64,000 nucleotides of DNA from Marchantia polymorpha subsp. ruderalis (taxonomy: Eukaryota; Streptophyta; Marchantiopsida; Marchantiales; Marchantiaceae). The notes beneath the pieces were generated by a model, which did not search any database, was not told where the DNA came from, and was given only the letters and a program-made list of their open reading frames with translations. Position numbers and translations under genes: made by a program. This document shows, piece after piece, positions 11,346-24,500 of the stretch; position 1 is the first letter of the stretch; the number at the start of each line of letters is the position of its first letter. The stretch covers positions 3,666,001 to 3,730,000 of the forward strand of contig AP031358.1 in assembly GCA_037833965.1 (NCBI GenBank). The letters run 5' to 3'.

Positions 11346-14213
11346 GACCTTTACTCACCACGGATTTGAAATGGTGTAAAACCGGAGGGCTCTTACTTGA
11401 ATCCTCTCAACCTTTTAAATTAATTATGGTCAATCAAATCATGGACTCTCTTTCCATGTGATTCTTAGTGAGTACATGCACTTCTCTCCCTCCTAGTAGC
11501 AAAATGTTTGAGACTTTTGTCTAGTTAGAGAAATGACTCAATCTTTTCTGATGATGACTAGTTGAAGATGTTTTCCCTCCCATATTAACCGCGTGTGTTA
11601 ATTAATACCGCTTCTTTCTTAGCGTAAATAAAGATGAATTGTGCGTTCAAATCATTCTTATCGTTTATAATTTTCTATCGCAATACTTGAATGTTCGTTA
11701 AAATTAATCCCACTTTTTCAATACCAGTCCTATTATATAACAAAAATGTATATTCCTTAAAGCTGAAAATGAAATTTGCTGATTCCGTGTCATTTCTTTT
11801 GAATTCTGCGTAATTGATTTAACTACTCTTTATAATATTTCGTGTGACATCCAGTTATAAATCAAATAACAAGCTCAGCTCCATATTTATTATAATAGGA
11901 TTCTTTTGTGATACACATTCAAAATCATCGATTGAATAAAAAATCAAAACTAACTTCGTCACATAGTATATAGAAGTTCAAGCTGAAATTTAAATTTATT
12001 ATTATTTTGTTGTTATAGGATGAAAGTGTACTACTAGTACTGAAGATTCTAGTGAAACTTACTGGAGAGAATGGAGTCATGAACGAAAAGCCCTTACGTG
12101 GAGTGCAAAATCTTTACTTCTCAACCTTCACAAGACATACCAAGTTATAGTGGCTTAGAAGAAACAAGGATTTTTGGAGACGTAATGGTTCTCTCAAGAT
12201 AGTGAGCATGAGGTTGCCACTGTGAATGTGAGTCTTACCAATCTTTCCCTTCGCGAAGATCAGAAAATATTTGGAATTGTGGAGTTGCGTTTTAACTTCG
12301 AGCCAGAGATGTGCATCGGAGAAACTTGAATCAATTAGTTCAGGTGTTTGCTCCGGGGGTTGAAAACATCTTTGGATGGAGACAGATCTTCCCTCTAAAT
12401 TCACAATTTGATATTGAGTAGTCAGCTTCAAAGTGACCATCTACAATAAAAAATGCACATACCATGAGAGCAACTGCAGTTGTCGTTTACAAGAATTCGG
12501 CCCATTACGGCAATGAGAAGGGTAAGAGGCGTTGACTCAATGGATACCAGGCAGGACACGCAGAACCTGTCGACACTACATCTATGAGGGGATAGACTGA
12601 CACCTGCTCGGCATGTATCAGGTGGGGAAGAGAGCGCTGATTACACAGTTTCCACCCAGGCAGATAGATGATACATACCAAGTCAAACGGACCGAAAATC
12701 TTGCCAATGTGACGAAGCTCCAGCCGGCGGAGGAGCCATGGATTCGACAAGGACGTTAGTAGTGGGATTTAAAACGGCCTCCCACGTGAGTCGCTTTTCC
12801 TGCTAAAAATGACAACAAGGTAGTCGGTCACTGGAAATGAATCTAGGATTGCCAACCAGAAGGGCTAGGGTTGGGCTGGACGTGTTGAAACCCACAGGCG
12901 CCACTCCTGACATCCACTCCCCTCTGTCCGTCCGTCCCTCCCTCGTTGCTCCCTCGTTGCTAAGGTGCAGGTGTAAGCTAGCTGTCTTTGGCATTGTCGT
13001 CGGATTGAAGGGATAATGAAGAGCATATCCTACAATAATTCCATCCTATCCCCATCTACATACATGCGCAGCAAAACGACTTCCGCCATGAGTTCGGTTC
13101 AGTCACCATCCCCGCGGAAAGCCGACGTTCAATCGCCAATCTCCAGCATCATGCCCGTTCTCGAAGGTAGCTGCGCGGGTGCTCGTTATAGAATTGCATG
13201 TCGCGAGATGACAGCTCGGTTCAGATCGCACAGCGACGTCGACCAATCATGGTCCAGCCAGCCCAGCCAGCCAGCCAGCCACGAGCCGAGCCACGCTATT
13301 TCAGCCAATATCCAGATCACTACAAGTTACAGCATCACAAACCTACAACACAAAATGAAGAATCTACTAGGGCACACTCGCTCCCAATTTCACTCTCCTC
13401 GACACTCCGGACAAAATCGTGCGCTCTATCGGCCTTCTCCACTAACACCTCGAAAACCACAAATTCCAATCTCTTTGCATCTATGACAACATTTCCAAGT
13501 TTTGAAGGATACAGAAAAAAACGGATCCAAAATACAGGATCTACCACTCTTACGCTCAAAACTATGACGAGAAAAAAGCAATGCAGCTAGCCGCGAGAGA
13601 TGTTTCATGTAAAGTATGACTGAGCCTGGAGCCTTGTTATCACCATTAGATGATAGGGTGCACGCAGGGTTACACCCGGCAATTTTTATAGCCAGAAAAA
13701 ATTCTTAGTAACGAGTTACAATGCAGCTTCCCGCAATACATGTGACAAAACATCGATGTGTTGCTGTGAACCCGAGCCACCTCTGAAAGAATGAACTACG
13801 ACAGAGCAGAGCCGAAAGTGTAATAAAGATAGGAACTCACTTATTATGATGCTATTTGAATGTATCAAAGACTTACTATACACTCCACGGCTTGCAGATC
13901 TAAACTGAGGGGTCTGAAGAAACCGAGGTTATCGGCCAGAGAACGACAGGCAGCGATGGCTGACAGACCGGCTCGTTCTATTCAATCAGTCCGTCGGTCA
14001 GGCAATCCCCCGAGCATTCCCTACATGGACCGTATACAAAGACCGCAAAGAGCGTAGAGACCTAAAATGCTCCGTTACTGCTTCAGACACATTACATTAC
14101 CCTTTGTAATCGACGCTCTGCTGTTACCTGGCCTCCCCTGCCTGCTGCATTGCGGGGATTCCAGTACTGACTCTCCGCTGCTGAAAACCATGAGAAAGGC
14201 AAAAGGTTGGAGC
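11346..14213. other. Intergenic region, no confident gene
   Basis: No recognisable gene. The segment 11,560-12,100 is AT-rich. A CAGC-rich stretch around 13,255-13,285 is a short degenerate repeat. The last 150 bases before 14,213 are presumably the 3' UTR of the S-adenosylmethionine synthase gene on the - strand. A + frame of 156 codons at 13,016-13,486 is Ser/Pro/His-rich with no visible domain and overlaps frames on the other strand; I do not call it a gene. Confidence 0.45.
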
Positions 14214-15395
14214 TTAGGCGTCGGCCTTGGCCCACTTGAGAGGCTTGACGACCTCCCATGTGAAGTCGGGGTCGCTGCGCCCGAAGTGGCCGTAGGCGGC
14301 GGTCTTCTGGAATCTCTTGTTGCCTCCGCGCTTCAAGTCGAGGTGGATAGAGATCATACCGGGGCGGAAATCGAAGGTCTCCTTGATGATCTGCAAGATC
14401 TCTCCGTCGGGGATCTTTCCCGTGCCGTAGGTGTCGACGAACACCGAGAGGGGCTCGGGGACTCCGATGGCGTACGAGACCTGGACAATGCACCGGCGTG
14501 CGAGGCCAGCGGCGACGACGCTCTTGGCCGCCTGCCTGACAATGTATGCGCCACTCCTGTCGACCTTGGTCGGGTCCTTGCCGGAGAAAGCACCTCCTCC
14601 GTGGGCGCCCCAGCCTCCATAGGTGTCGATGATGATCTTACGCCCGGTGAGACCGGCATCTCCGTGGGGACCTCCGATCACGAAGCGGCCCGAAGGGTTC
14701 AGGTGGAAGATGGTGTTCTCGTCCAAGTACTTCTCGGGGATGACGGGCTTGATCACGTGCTCGCGCAGGTCCGCGGCGATCTGGTCGTTGGTGACGGTCT
14801 CGTCGTGCTGCGTGGAGATGAGCACGGTGTGCACTCGGATGGGCACCATTGCGCCTCCCTCGTTGCGGTACTCGACGGTGACCTGGGTCTTGCCATCGGG
14901 CCTCAACCATCCGCAGGTGCCATCCTTCCTGACGTCGGTCAGGCGGGCGCCGAGCTTGGTGGCCAGGACGTGGGTCAGGGGCATGAGCTCCTCGGTCTCG
15001 TCCGTGGCGTACCCGAACATGTGACCTTGGTCACCGGCCCCGATCTCCTCGGGCTTCTTGGTGAAATGACCGTGCACTCCCTGGGCGATATCGGGGCTCT
15101 GCTGCTCGATGTTCACCAACACCTTGCAGTGATCGGCGTCCAGACCCACATCGGCCGAGACGAAGCCAATCTCGCGGCAGGTGTCCCTGACGATCTTCTC
15201 GTAGTCGATCTTCGCCTTGGTGGTGATCTCCCCGAACACCATCACCATGTTAGTCTTGGTGCAGGTCTCGCAAGCCACCTTGCTGTCGACATCCTGCTCC
15301 AGGCACGCATCCAAGACGGCGTCAGAAATCTGATCGCACATCTTGTCGGGGTGACCCTCGTTCACGGACTCGGAGGTGAATAGGAAGGTCTCCAT
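14214..15395 (-). CDS. SAMS: S-adenosylmethionine synthase (methionine adenosyltransferase)
   Basis: A cytosolic enzyme that makes S-adenosylmethionine from methionine and ATP, the methyl donor for methylation and the precursor of polyamines and ethylene-type pathways. The single uninterrupted frame of 393 residues equals the usual plant length. Family motifs are in place: GHPDK at 14-18, [12 protein letters not shown] at 119-130 (methionine/ATP site) and the P-loop-like GGGAFSGKD at 266-274. The [10 protein letters not shown] start matches plant orthologues; an in-frame GTG 19 codons upstream is not a plausible eukaryotic start. The coding region is intronless, as is common for plant SAMS. 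Third codon positions are almost all G or C, unlike the surroundings, which leaves a long spurious frame open on the opposite strand. The sequence looks intact and functional. A TATA box lies about 225 bp upstream. Confidence 0.98.
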   Translation of the reverse strand: METFLFTSESVNEGHPDKMCDQISDAVLDACLEQDVDSKVACETCTKTNMVMVFGEITTKAKIDYEKIVRDTCREIGFVSADVGLDADHCKVLVNIEQQSPDIAQGVHGHFTKKPEEIGAGDQGHMFGYATDETEELMPLTHVLATKLGARLTDVRKDGTCGWLRPDGKTQVTVEYRNEGGAMVPIRVHTVLISTQHDETVTNDQIAADLREHVIKPVIPEKYLDENTIFHLNPSGRFVIGGPHGDAGLTGRKIIIDTYGGWGAHGGGAFSGKDPTKVDRSGAYIVRQAAKSVVAAGLARRCIVQVSYAIGVPEPLSVFVDTYGTGKIPDGEILQIIKETFDFRPGMISIHLDLKRGGNKRFQKTAAYGHFGRSDPDFTWEVVKPLKWAKADA

Positions 15396-15616
15396 TGCGC
15401 TCGAACTGTCTGTCGATCGACCCGAGAGTGAGTGTCCCTTTCCAACCTGCACCGCGGGAGGATCCTCGACTCCTCTCCTGCTGCTGCTGCTGGCAAATCC
15501 CTCCGCGCCGCAGCTCGAAAGGCAGACACTGCACTTCCTCTAGTGCTCGGACTGCAAACCCCGTGAACGAACGGAAACGAATGGCGTACAGAGGAAGAAC
15601 GAGGCGCCAGCAAAAC

Positions 15617-15625
15617 ATATATACT
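15617..15625 (-). promoter_or_regulatory. TATA box of the SAMS gene
   Basis: Read on the - strand this is AGTATATATG, a good TATA box within otherwise GC-rich sequence, about 225 bp upstream of the SAMS ATG. It implies a leader of roughly 190 nt if that leader is unspliced. Plant SAMS genes often carry a leader intron; I could not decide whether one is present here. Confidence 0.6.
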
Positions 15626-16592
15626 GCCCCTCGCTCGCCCGGCCCCCTCGCCCTCCCTTCCGCGTCGATCCGCCCACCCCCTTCCCCCGGTCCCGCACGA
15701 CCGCGACGGGGTCACGACGGCCGTCGCCCTCCGCCGGATGTTCACTCTTTATCCACCCCCGCGCTCCCGCTGATTTAGCGGCTCCGCCACCGAGGTGAGC
15801 GCGTTTTGGGGCCGGGGGGCGATCGAGCGCGGGTAGTGGGTGGTCCCTGATAAAGCTCGGCCGGAAGGACTGAGGAGCCGGAACAACTGTGAAGTCGTCG
15901 CGCGGGCGGGGGTTTGTCTTGTCTCGTGAAAATCTTCGCATGGGACAAATGGACAGAACGGGGGCGCGCACGCCTCACCACCGACGCAAAGAGGCAAGCG
16001 AGCCCAGCCGACGGACCGCGAGCCTCGGAAGCTTTGCACGTCACGACTGGATCAGATCCCCTCCTTCTCCGTCGATGTTTTGTGGATTTTTGCGGCCGAC
16101 GAGTTTCTCTGTTTCCGGACCCGGATCGGATTGTCCGATCATGCTCGCACTTCCTCCCTCGTCTCTCGCTTCGCGTCACGCTTGTCGTCACTGCCTCGCT
16201 GCAGAACCTAGTTGGGACTGATTGATTGACTGACTGACTGACTGTGACTGTGACTGTGACCGACGGCGACCGACGGTGATTGACGCGACTCGGTGTCGCA
16301 GAAGCCTATCTTCGAGCTTCGAAGAAGGCTTCAGAGTCCTGACTACATAACGCCATCGACGCGATCGCAGGTGAAGAAAGATACCGTCTTCGTAACTGTG
16401 GTCGCCACTGCGCCGTGGTGCACTTGTACTGCGGGCGGCAACTGTCCTGCTTCCTTTTCTGGCCTAGTCTCAGTCAGTCCCCAAGTCTTGGAGGGGACAC
16501 CACTCGGTCGAAAGGAGGGGTGGTACAAGGCTGTACTTACCGCTCACCATGACGCAGCGTTGACGCTGTCACTGATTCCAAGCCCTCTCTGC

Positions 16593-16601
16593 TTAGGGTT
16601 T
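16593..16601 (-). promoter_or_regulatory. Telo-box motif
   Basis: TTAGGGTTT on the +, that is AAACCCTAA on the -, the telo-box found in promoters of plant translation and growth genes. It lies 1.2 kb upstream of the SAMS ATG, farther than usual, so a link to that gene is uncertain. Confidence 0.35.
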
Positions 16602-17178
16602 GTGTGCCCCGGACTCTCTTTCCATGATGCAGCCAACGAACCAACCAACCAACTAACGAACGCACGGGATTAAGCTCCGTCCCTTCTCCCAATTTGGTTT
16701 TGCAAATCTATTCCACCATGTTCCATAAATTCTCTCCGCTTTCAGAATTTTTCTCCTCAAATCAAACCCAAAAGATTAATTTTCGAATGGGTAGGGCAGT
16801 CCGGCCCCTACGGCAGAATAGGTTGATGACCGGAGTTGAGAGAAGTTAAATCTTGGCTATGGAGTCATTAGCCAGGGATTAATTTCTGAGAGAGGTCAAG
16901 GCTAGCAATGCGTCGCCGCCCATCGAAAGTGCGTGATTAGATGCAGCTCGACTGCTCTAGGTTGGGTGAGAATTTGCGCTTTCAAACGGTGCTGGTTTAT
17001 CCGATCGACAGATCGACACTGATTCCACAGCGAATCAATGAATGACCCACACTTACTACAGCATGCACGCCCATGCCATTTTGACCCCGTGAGACTCGCA
17101 ATAATGGCAGGTTCATCTATGCTCCCAACACACGGCGTACTCGGTATCCAGCAGCTGCTAAATATTACTAGTACATAT

Positions 17179-17195
17179 GGGGGGGGGGGGGGGGG
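17179..17195 (+). repeat. G17 homopolymer
   Basis: Seventeen consecutive G on the + strand, second long G-run of the window. The exact length is likely unreliable. Confidence 0.85.
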
Positions 17196-17440
17196 CGAGG
17201 AATGATAATCTCGTATGAACGTCAGGACAATGGTTAGTTGGGTGAAAGTAGCTAGAGCATAATAAGCTCGTGAAGTGACTGACTGGAGTCGAAACATTCA
17301 TGATTAGTTTTGACTCTTAGTCCAGACATTGCTCCCCAACTGCTTTCCCCTTAGAGGATGGAGCCACACCACTTTAGATGCAGTCATAGCTTTTCTTTTC
17401 TGTCGGCCTTTACAGGAACTCGTCATCGAGACCAAGTGAT

Positions 17441-17540
17441 GGTCGTTTGGCCTCTCACATCAAGAGAACCAACATCGATTGAACTCATGAGGTCGTTCGG
17501 CTTTTCACATCAAGAGAACCAACATCGATCCAACTCATGA
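17441..17540. repeat. Perfectly phased 50-bp tandem duplication
   Basis: Two 50-bp copies at 17,441-17,490 and 17,491-17,540, each starting GGTCGTT and ending ACTCATGA, differ at only a few positions. It is a recent local duplication and lies in no recognised gene. Confidence 0.9.
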
Positions 17541-18258
17541 GCAACTACAAGTTTCTACAGGTAAAAACTAGGGAAGGACGGCATTATTTGCAACTCAGAT
17601 GTGGTAAGCTCACCGAAAATTCAAGGTCTAAGACCCTTAAGCTTTGCAAGGACCACAGCATTAGGATGTACCAAATGTTGAGGAACTTCAGTAAATGTGC
17701 CGCTCTTCAGCACAGTAATGAAGCCCTGATAGATATGTCGAGTTGAAGAAGCCATCACCTTGAGGATCAAGGATCAAGGATAAAGGATAAAGCACAAGCA
17801 CAACCTATCTGGATATTCGAACATTGCGGCGGCTTTGCCAACGGAGGTCTCGCAGTTGCTGGGGCATGCTGTGTCAGCGATTCTTGGAAGCCTCGGTGCA
17901 CGACGAACTTCAGGCTGTCATGTACATTCCAGCACTATAAAAGTCCATGAACATGGACACTGGTTTGTCCCGGCTATGCCCTCCCCTTCCCCTAACTTAG
18001 TCAAATGAAGTACAAAGTGAAATAACCAAAATAGGATGGGAAGACCCTACGAAGTCCCATTCTCCAAGGCAGCACATCGATGCACCTTTTTCGCCCTTTC
18101 CTCGCAATTTGGGGTTTTCTAGATTTTTCCGGTGTCTGAGTGGACAACTGTATGATGTCAGTTCTTCCTGCCTTTTGAAGTACGGCCTTAGCACTTGAAG
18201 AGATTTTAGCAGCCAATAGACTTTTTTTCATTCAAGCTTCAAGATTTCGAAGAAGTTG

Positions 18259-18291
18259 CAGCTAGTGGTACAGTTATAGTACCACTAGCTG
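18259..18291. repeat. Perfect 13-bp inverted repeat (hairpin)
   Basis: CAGCTAGTGGTAC at 18,259-18,271 is followed, after a 7-nt loop, by its exact reverse complement at 18,279-18,291. Nothing next to it suggests a terminator or an RNA gene. Confidence 0.8.
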
Positions 18292-19503
18292 AGTTATGGT
18301 CATCGGAGCTTCTTGTCTTTTAATGTAGGAAAGAATGGTCCGGTCCGATAATTGATTCTTCATCCAAACATGGATGGCATAGTTCATGAAGGGAACCCGG
18401 GCCACCTACATCTTGAACTGTGTTGCCAATTTGAGAGATCTCCAAGTACCTCTGTCATGAATGCATTTTTGTACTATCATCCATGTGGGTCAACAAGCTT
18501 AATATTTTGGACAGAGGCATGAATGGAGAATGAATACTACCACTGAGAATTTAATGACAGTAATGCACACTTTGGTCATGGTAAATGTCGAGAGAACCTC
18601 CTCAACTGTAGGGAAGGATGCGAGTTCAAAGCTTTGGAAATTTTAGGATCAGAGAAGTAATCACACTTTCACCATCATTTCGATTTCTACCAAAATGGTG
18701 GACTTTCACATTCTTTCTGCGCACCTCATACAGCATGTCACAAAGGACTCGAACGTTCTCTGGATTATGCCAGGCGGCCTTTTTCCACTCCATTTTTGCT
18801 TATCACTATAACTATAACTATACTAAGCCAAGAGAATCTGTCTTTCATGACGTTGCCTTGGGCTTGCCCCTGCTGCTAATGAGTTTGTCGGATGTTCTGT
18901 AGGTCTATGACATTGGTTTTGCCATCTGTGTTTCTTTGAGCTTTGAGCCGTACGTTTTGCTCCAAGACCTGTGCATTTTGAATCATGCTTTTTCTACAGT
19001 ACGCACTATTTCCACTAATTAATTTGACCGGAATCACCGCATTGGCTGGTAACTCAGAAAGCTGCTTTGCACTCAGAGTCAGGAATACGGTGAGAATTCA
19101 GATTATGGACAGGGTGTCAATGGATGATCGGAGGGAGCCATGATAACATTCATTCTTTTCTCCTCACACACGATGTTGATCATGAAACATCTCCCTCAAA
19201 TTAGAAATGGCGTTCAGCCTCTCCTGCGGCCGTCTATAATTGCATTCTCCCGAATGCTGTTATAGTTCTCCGTCACGATCACCAAACCCTGGATAGAGCT
19301 GATTTCTCATCTATAATTTTGCATTAGCATGATGATCATCAATCGTCAATGCGGGCTGGAAGAAGTTGATTTCGGAATGGAGAGCCGCATGCATGCAGCA
19401 AGGAAGCGAGCAGTCCCTAGAAGATGATTGAGAACAAGAAGTTGACGACGATGAAATAAATCAATGAATGAAGGGAGATTAATAATAAATCAATAAATAA
19501 AGG

Positions 19504-19536
19504 AGGGGGGTTTTGGGGTGGGGGTTGGGGAGGGGT
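19504..19536 (+). other. Potential G-quadruplex tract
   Basis: Five G-runs of 4 to 6 bases separated by loops of 1 to 4 bases lie on the + strand. This meets the usual sequence rule for an intramolecular G-quadruplex. No promoter or gene can be tied to it. Confidence 0.75.
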
Positions 19537-21504
19537 TAAACTTCCATCGTTTTCACCTTTTTTATTTTGTCAATAATGTTCTTGTTTTACTGAGGATAGG
19601 TTGTCTTCAACAACGACAACGAAGACAGAGTATGATAGGTTGGGGGAGACCGAGCAGTTATGAGACAACACGGTTGTGGGGAATGGTGGAATCAAGGTGG
19701 CACACACTGGCAAAAAGGAACCCAAAGTGCTCCTCGCTTTTGGGCTGGAGGGGGCCCAGGGCGGAAAAGATGATTGCGAAATCCTTCTCCACAATGACTC
19801 CACATGAAACCACAACCTCTACGCCCGCAACTGCAGAGGCTGAATATTACTCCGCATACATATCATGTTGCAGACAGACCTTCCACCCAAATGGACGACA
19901 AACTGTAAAGTGACTAGCTCGACTCAGGCAGGATTCGGCTAATTGACAAAAGAGCCTCTCTCATCATATCAGGTAATGGATCGATGATGGTCCCAACGGT
20001 AAACGATCACTTCATTCCTCTTAGATCAGTCCTGTTCATTAAACCGAATCGTTCTTCGAATCTTCCTGACAATCCCCTGACACCACCCTCAACAACAAGA
20101 TCAGGGATGGCACAAGATTTATTATTAACTGGTGACCGCTGTGGTGTCCGCGATTATGGTCACCGAATCGTCCTTTGAGACATACATGTGCATCGTGTTT
20201 TTCCTATCGGACGTTCTAGTCTCGGATTCAAGAAAAAATATAAATGTCCTGAATTGTCATCCAGCTAAAAAACCCACTCACTAAAATCGACCCTCACTTG
20301 AACCCCTCTCTCTCTCTCTATGTATCTCTCTCCGCAAGCAAGCACGGCGAAGGTGCTCAGACGTTTGGACTTCCAGAGGGGATGAACATTGATTTATTCG
20401 GATAGTGGCGACGAGTTAAGACTATTCAAATCGAAGAAGGATTCTTAATCCAATCAATTCTCATCTAATCTAATCTAATCGAATCGAATCTATTCCAATT
20501 TACTCCATTCTCTGCGTCCCTGTTGGCATGTTGGGGAAGCTCGTGATGCAGGAGTCCAGAGCCAGTCGCAGTGGCGGCCACTACCGTTACCGAGTTCTGG
20601 GGCATCGTCCTTCAGTTGCCTGGCCCTGTCCTCACTAACTAACAAATATGCGTATAATAAGTCAGGCCATACGCCAGCCAATGGTTGGTCCGTTGGGTGG
20701 CTGTACGTAAGCCAATCTGTCTCTACGTACTCTACAACTCTCTGGTACCTGGAGGGAGCAACAGCGGCTGCAGCAGAAGATCTTTGTAAGTGTTAGGGAG
20801 TCGAGAAACGAATCGATTCTTTACTTGCAGTGGGGACTGTTTCCGTTTTGCTGCTGAATGAAAGAATGACTGAATGTTCGTCCGACCTGTAGAGTTTGGT
20901 CACACAGACGAGGACCGAAAGATGACGTTTCGTTTAAGAACCTGCTGCTGCATCGAAGCTTTATCCCTATACGTAGCTGTAGAACCCTTCATGCACAATC
21001 TTCGGGCTGTTAACGTGTTACAGGTGTCCAGCCATTTATTAATTTGTTGGATTTTATTCATTTCCCTGCGGGTGTTTCCGAGAGATTGTTCAGTCCTGTC
21101 CCGACTCTATCTGATATTCGAACGCACATCTTCCAATCACGTCCAACAAATAACCATTTTTCTTTTCTCGGTTCAGTTGCTCGATGATCATTTTCATCGT
21201 CCCTCCCATTGGCGTGCTCGCTTTGTAGGTTGATTCTCAACCGCCTTCCCTCCGATCTTCACTTAACATTCTCCACAGCACATTTCCGGCCCTTCCAAGC
21301 CTACGGCAGAAATAAATATTTTTTTCCTATTATTAAATATTTCTTGTGGCAATCGATTTAGTTTCCAGCTTCCTCCCACCCCCCTACGGAGTCGTGTTGC
21401 CGTCCATCGTGGACCTCCTTGAATTACCTACCGTAGGTCTTTCATTGATGTTGTCATGTCCTTGCTACTGACGTTCCTGACTCCAACCCGTGGGCGGCTC
21501 TTCG

Positions 21505-21528
21505 CTTCTTCTTCTTCTTCTTCTTCTT
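21505..21528. repeat. (CTT)8 microsatellite
   Basis: Eight uninterrupted CTT units, a common plant microsatellite type. Confidence 0.9.
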
Positions 21529-24500
21529 GTTAAAGATGTAATTCCTTCTACAGTTCTTCACTCCGGAGCTTTTTGGACTTTCATCTATCTTCTCGTGTAC
21601 TTTAGTTTCATGGAATTACCAAGGACATCATCAGTTCTCCGGAGTCAAACCGCCAATTTCCACGATTAGTATATTTCCACTACATGCCGATTCCCTGCGT
21701 TACTACTGTGGGTATCGGCAGCAGATTGTTTCCAAGAATCAAGATCTGGACTCCTAAACATGTTTCTTTTCATAGACAAATCACTTTTTGCTTTTTCTTT
21801 TGTTTCCCTGTTTCAACGGGTGGAGAGCATTCCAGCCTAGTCAAATAGTGAGCACGTCCTTTAGCTTCTTTCTTCAACAATTTTTTTTGCAATTGTTGAA
21901 GCTACACGTGTCGATTTGGAAATCACAACGTTCCAATTTGGGGATCTCACAACTTAGAAAAGAAGGAAATAGTATGGGATGTGCATATTTTATGGTGGAT
22001 AATCCGGTTCCACAGCGATGTTGTTCATTATCATTTTCCCCCAAGAGGAGGAAAAAAAGCTCTCTCCATTACATAGGAAGAAATTCTGTCTGCATCTATG
22101 CACGGAAAATTGTATTGGGTATTTTGAGCAACTCCTTCCATTCTTCTATGGGTTGTGTTGAAACCCCCATTTGTATGTGTATTTTGGCGGGTCATGCAAT
22201 AATCCATTTTGCTTTATATTTCCTCCTTCGTATGTAGAACAAGAACGAGTTGCATGTCACGTGCTGTTTAAACTGTAAGGGCAGAAGCACAGCACTTTAC
22301 CCTTGCGCTTTTCCCATGCCAGCCATGTTCCTGCAAAAAGGGATGATCCCTGAAATAAACGTTCTCCAGTAAACTTGAACAAGTAACTCTGACTTCATCT
22401 GTTGACAGCCCGTTATTCATGCTGTATTCACACATGCAGGAGAACAAATCCATCGCAACCTTCTGAGCTGTACTATCTATGGCAACATGTACCTACAGCG
22501 TTCGTTCATGGACTACGATTTGTCAAACACCCTAATTTCACACTCCTGCAAATCAATTCCTTTCAGTCCAAAGCTGTAGCTAGTCATATTATGAATACTC
22601 AGCTGAGAGTCTGAGACAACGTAGCTTCTAGAAGCTGATACTGTAGTTCCTCCAACATTTAAACCCGTCAATTCGTGGAGAAAACTCGAGTCCACAGAAG
22701 AGATTCTTCCCTCCTCGATACGACCTTCAATTAGGCTTCACTTTCAACCGACTCCGAAGTGTCTGAACTCTTCCGAAATCAGGAGTTGGCAAGCATTTTA
22801 CAATTAAATACAACTGATGATGTTCTTATATCACTAAGAAATGGCGTTGTTCATTATTGTAGTTTTTTTCTCACTTTTTCAAAAAAATATGATCTAATTG
22901 ACACAAAAATTGACCCAAATAAATTTTTGAAATTTTTTTTGTATTTTAGTGTAGAAATTATCGAAATTTTTATCAAAATATAAATCTTATTTTCAGATAT
23001 TTCTGACATCAACTCACCAATTTCAGTTGAAAGAAAATTTTGATCAAGTAAATATGTCATTATCAAACTTTTAAAATTGATTGTACAAAGATCAATACAA
23101 CATTCAATTATGCGAATTTTTGGATTCCGTGCTCGTAATTTTCGATGATGTAAACAATTGTTTCCCTTGGCTGATATTCCTTTATGAACTGGAAGCAAAT
23201 CGCTTCAGCATACATATTACCAATAATTTCTAATACGCGTTTCTCTTTTATAATATTTAGGTATTTATTAGTTCACTGGGTGTTCCTAAAATACATCTGA
23301 CATAGCCAATCGAAAAGTTGATATAGCATTGTATTTTTCTAACTCTCTATAGTCATTAATCGGGTCATTGTATAGTTGTATGTGATCTCTTTTCTAATGG
23401 GGGAGCATAGTATTCTCCAAGCTTGGTAACTTTCAAATACTGACAAGTGGCTGATTCTAATGATTTACGTGTTGCTCACAAGAAACTCAAGATAGGTATC
23501 TAAGGACTGTGATAAACCGGAATTCATAGGTTCAATGGAAAAGGCATAGACTTTCTTCGATTTTCCAAAGGATGAAATAACGCTAATTTCACTAATCATG
23601 TTAAGTTCTTGCAGCTCATTTGAAGACTTTTATAGTCAATACAAAAGATAAAACCTCCATTGCAGATAGAGCAAAGAATACATAGCCATGTATATTCCAA
23701 AGAATATGACAAGACCCCATCAAGCCGTTCAAGGACACCTCAGATTTGAACTCTCCTTCACCCAATCTTGTCTTATCCTCGTAGAGTACATGCAATAAAG
23801 ACCAAATAATGCAATCTTTTTTCATTTCGTAACTCTGCTGGTTACCCTTCGATGTAGGCTCTCGTCGTACCTGTTCCTACGGATCACAATCCACACTCCA
23901 GTAATGCGGAGCTACTTCCCACCTATAGCGTGCTCCATTGAATGCTCAGAATGTATATGCAAGGACCAGGATGTCACTCTGGATCCTTTGAGGTGCCAGT
24001 CTGCGTTAAAGGGTATTGCAGTTTTGGGGTTTCTCTTCACTGAGCTTACATGACCAGCTTGAATATTGTACACTTCCATGTTGGTAAAGGAAGAATGCAG
24101 TTTCGATTTGCATTCCCCATGTATATATGGTTTAAAGCATGTCAACATTCGATTGGACCACACCTTATCGATACATGGATACGTCCACTGGTGAATTGCT
24201 TCATGCAAAAATGACAGAACCACATAGAGTAAGCCAGGTTTGACTTCGGCTCAGAGGAAAAAGTTTTAAACCCTTCCTTCCTGATTTGCGCGGCTTGTGG
24301 GCATCCGAATTTCTCAATCGACCACTTTTTCACCTCGTGGAATCTCGATCAAAGTATCAAAGGTGTAAGCCGTGAAATAGTTCATGAATTGTGTTTGTGC
24401 ATGGAGTGACCAGATTATATTCTTCGAGTTTACGGGTGTGAATGTGCCACCGACATGATGAAGGGATAACGATTACATGTCGAGAGAAGACAGCAGACAG

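Larger units (their letters stand above)
15396..17440. other. CpG-rich upstream region of SAMS
   Basis: From the SAMS start to about 16,700 the sequence is GC- and CpG-rich, with many overlapping frames on both strands that look compositional instead of coding. It should hold the SAMS leader and promoter. Degenerate GACT/GTGACT tandem repeats occupy about 16,222-16,262. A telo-box lies at 16,593-16,601. GC content falls to ordinary intergenic levels toward 17,440. Confidence 0.55.

Noticed and set aside
12505-12750. A - frame of 81 codons with a vague likeness to the C-terminal end of gypsy integrase
   Set aside because: The likeness rests on a short GPF-type motif and basic residues only. 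No other retrotransposon part is near.
14067-15383. A 438-codon open frame on the + strand opposite the SAMS gene
   Set aside because: It is a shadow of the SAMS coding sequence: almost all SAMS third positions are G or C, which removes stop codons from the opposite strand. Its translation is Gly/Val/Asp/Leu-rich low complexity.
15540-16221. Several overlapping frames of 100-143 codons on both strands upstream of SAMS
   Set aside because: They arise from high GC content, overlap one another, and are Arg/Pro/Ser-rich without domains. The TATA box of SAMS lies among them.
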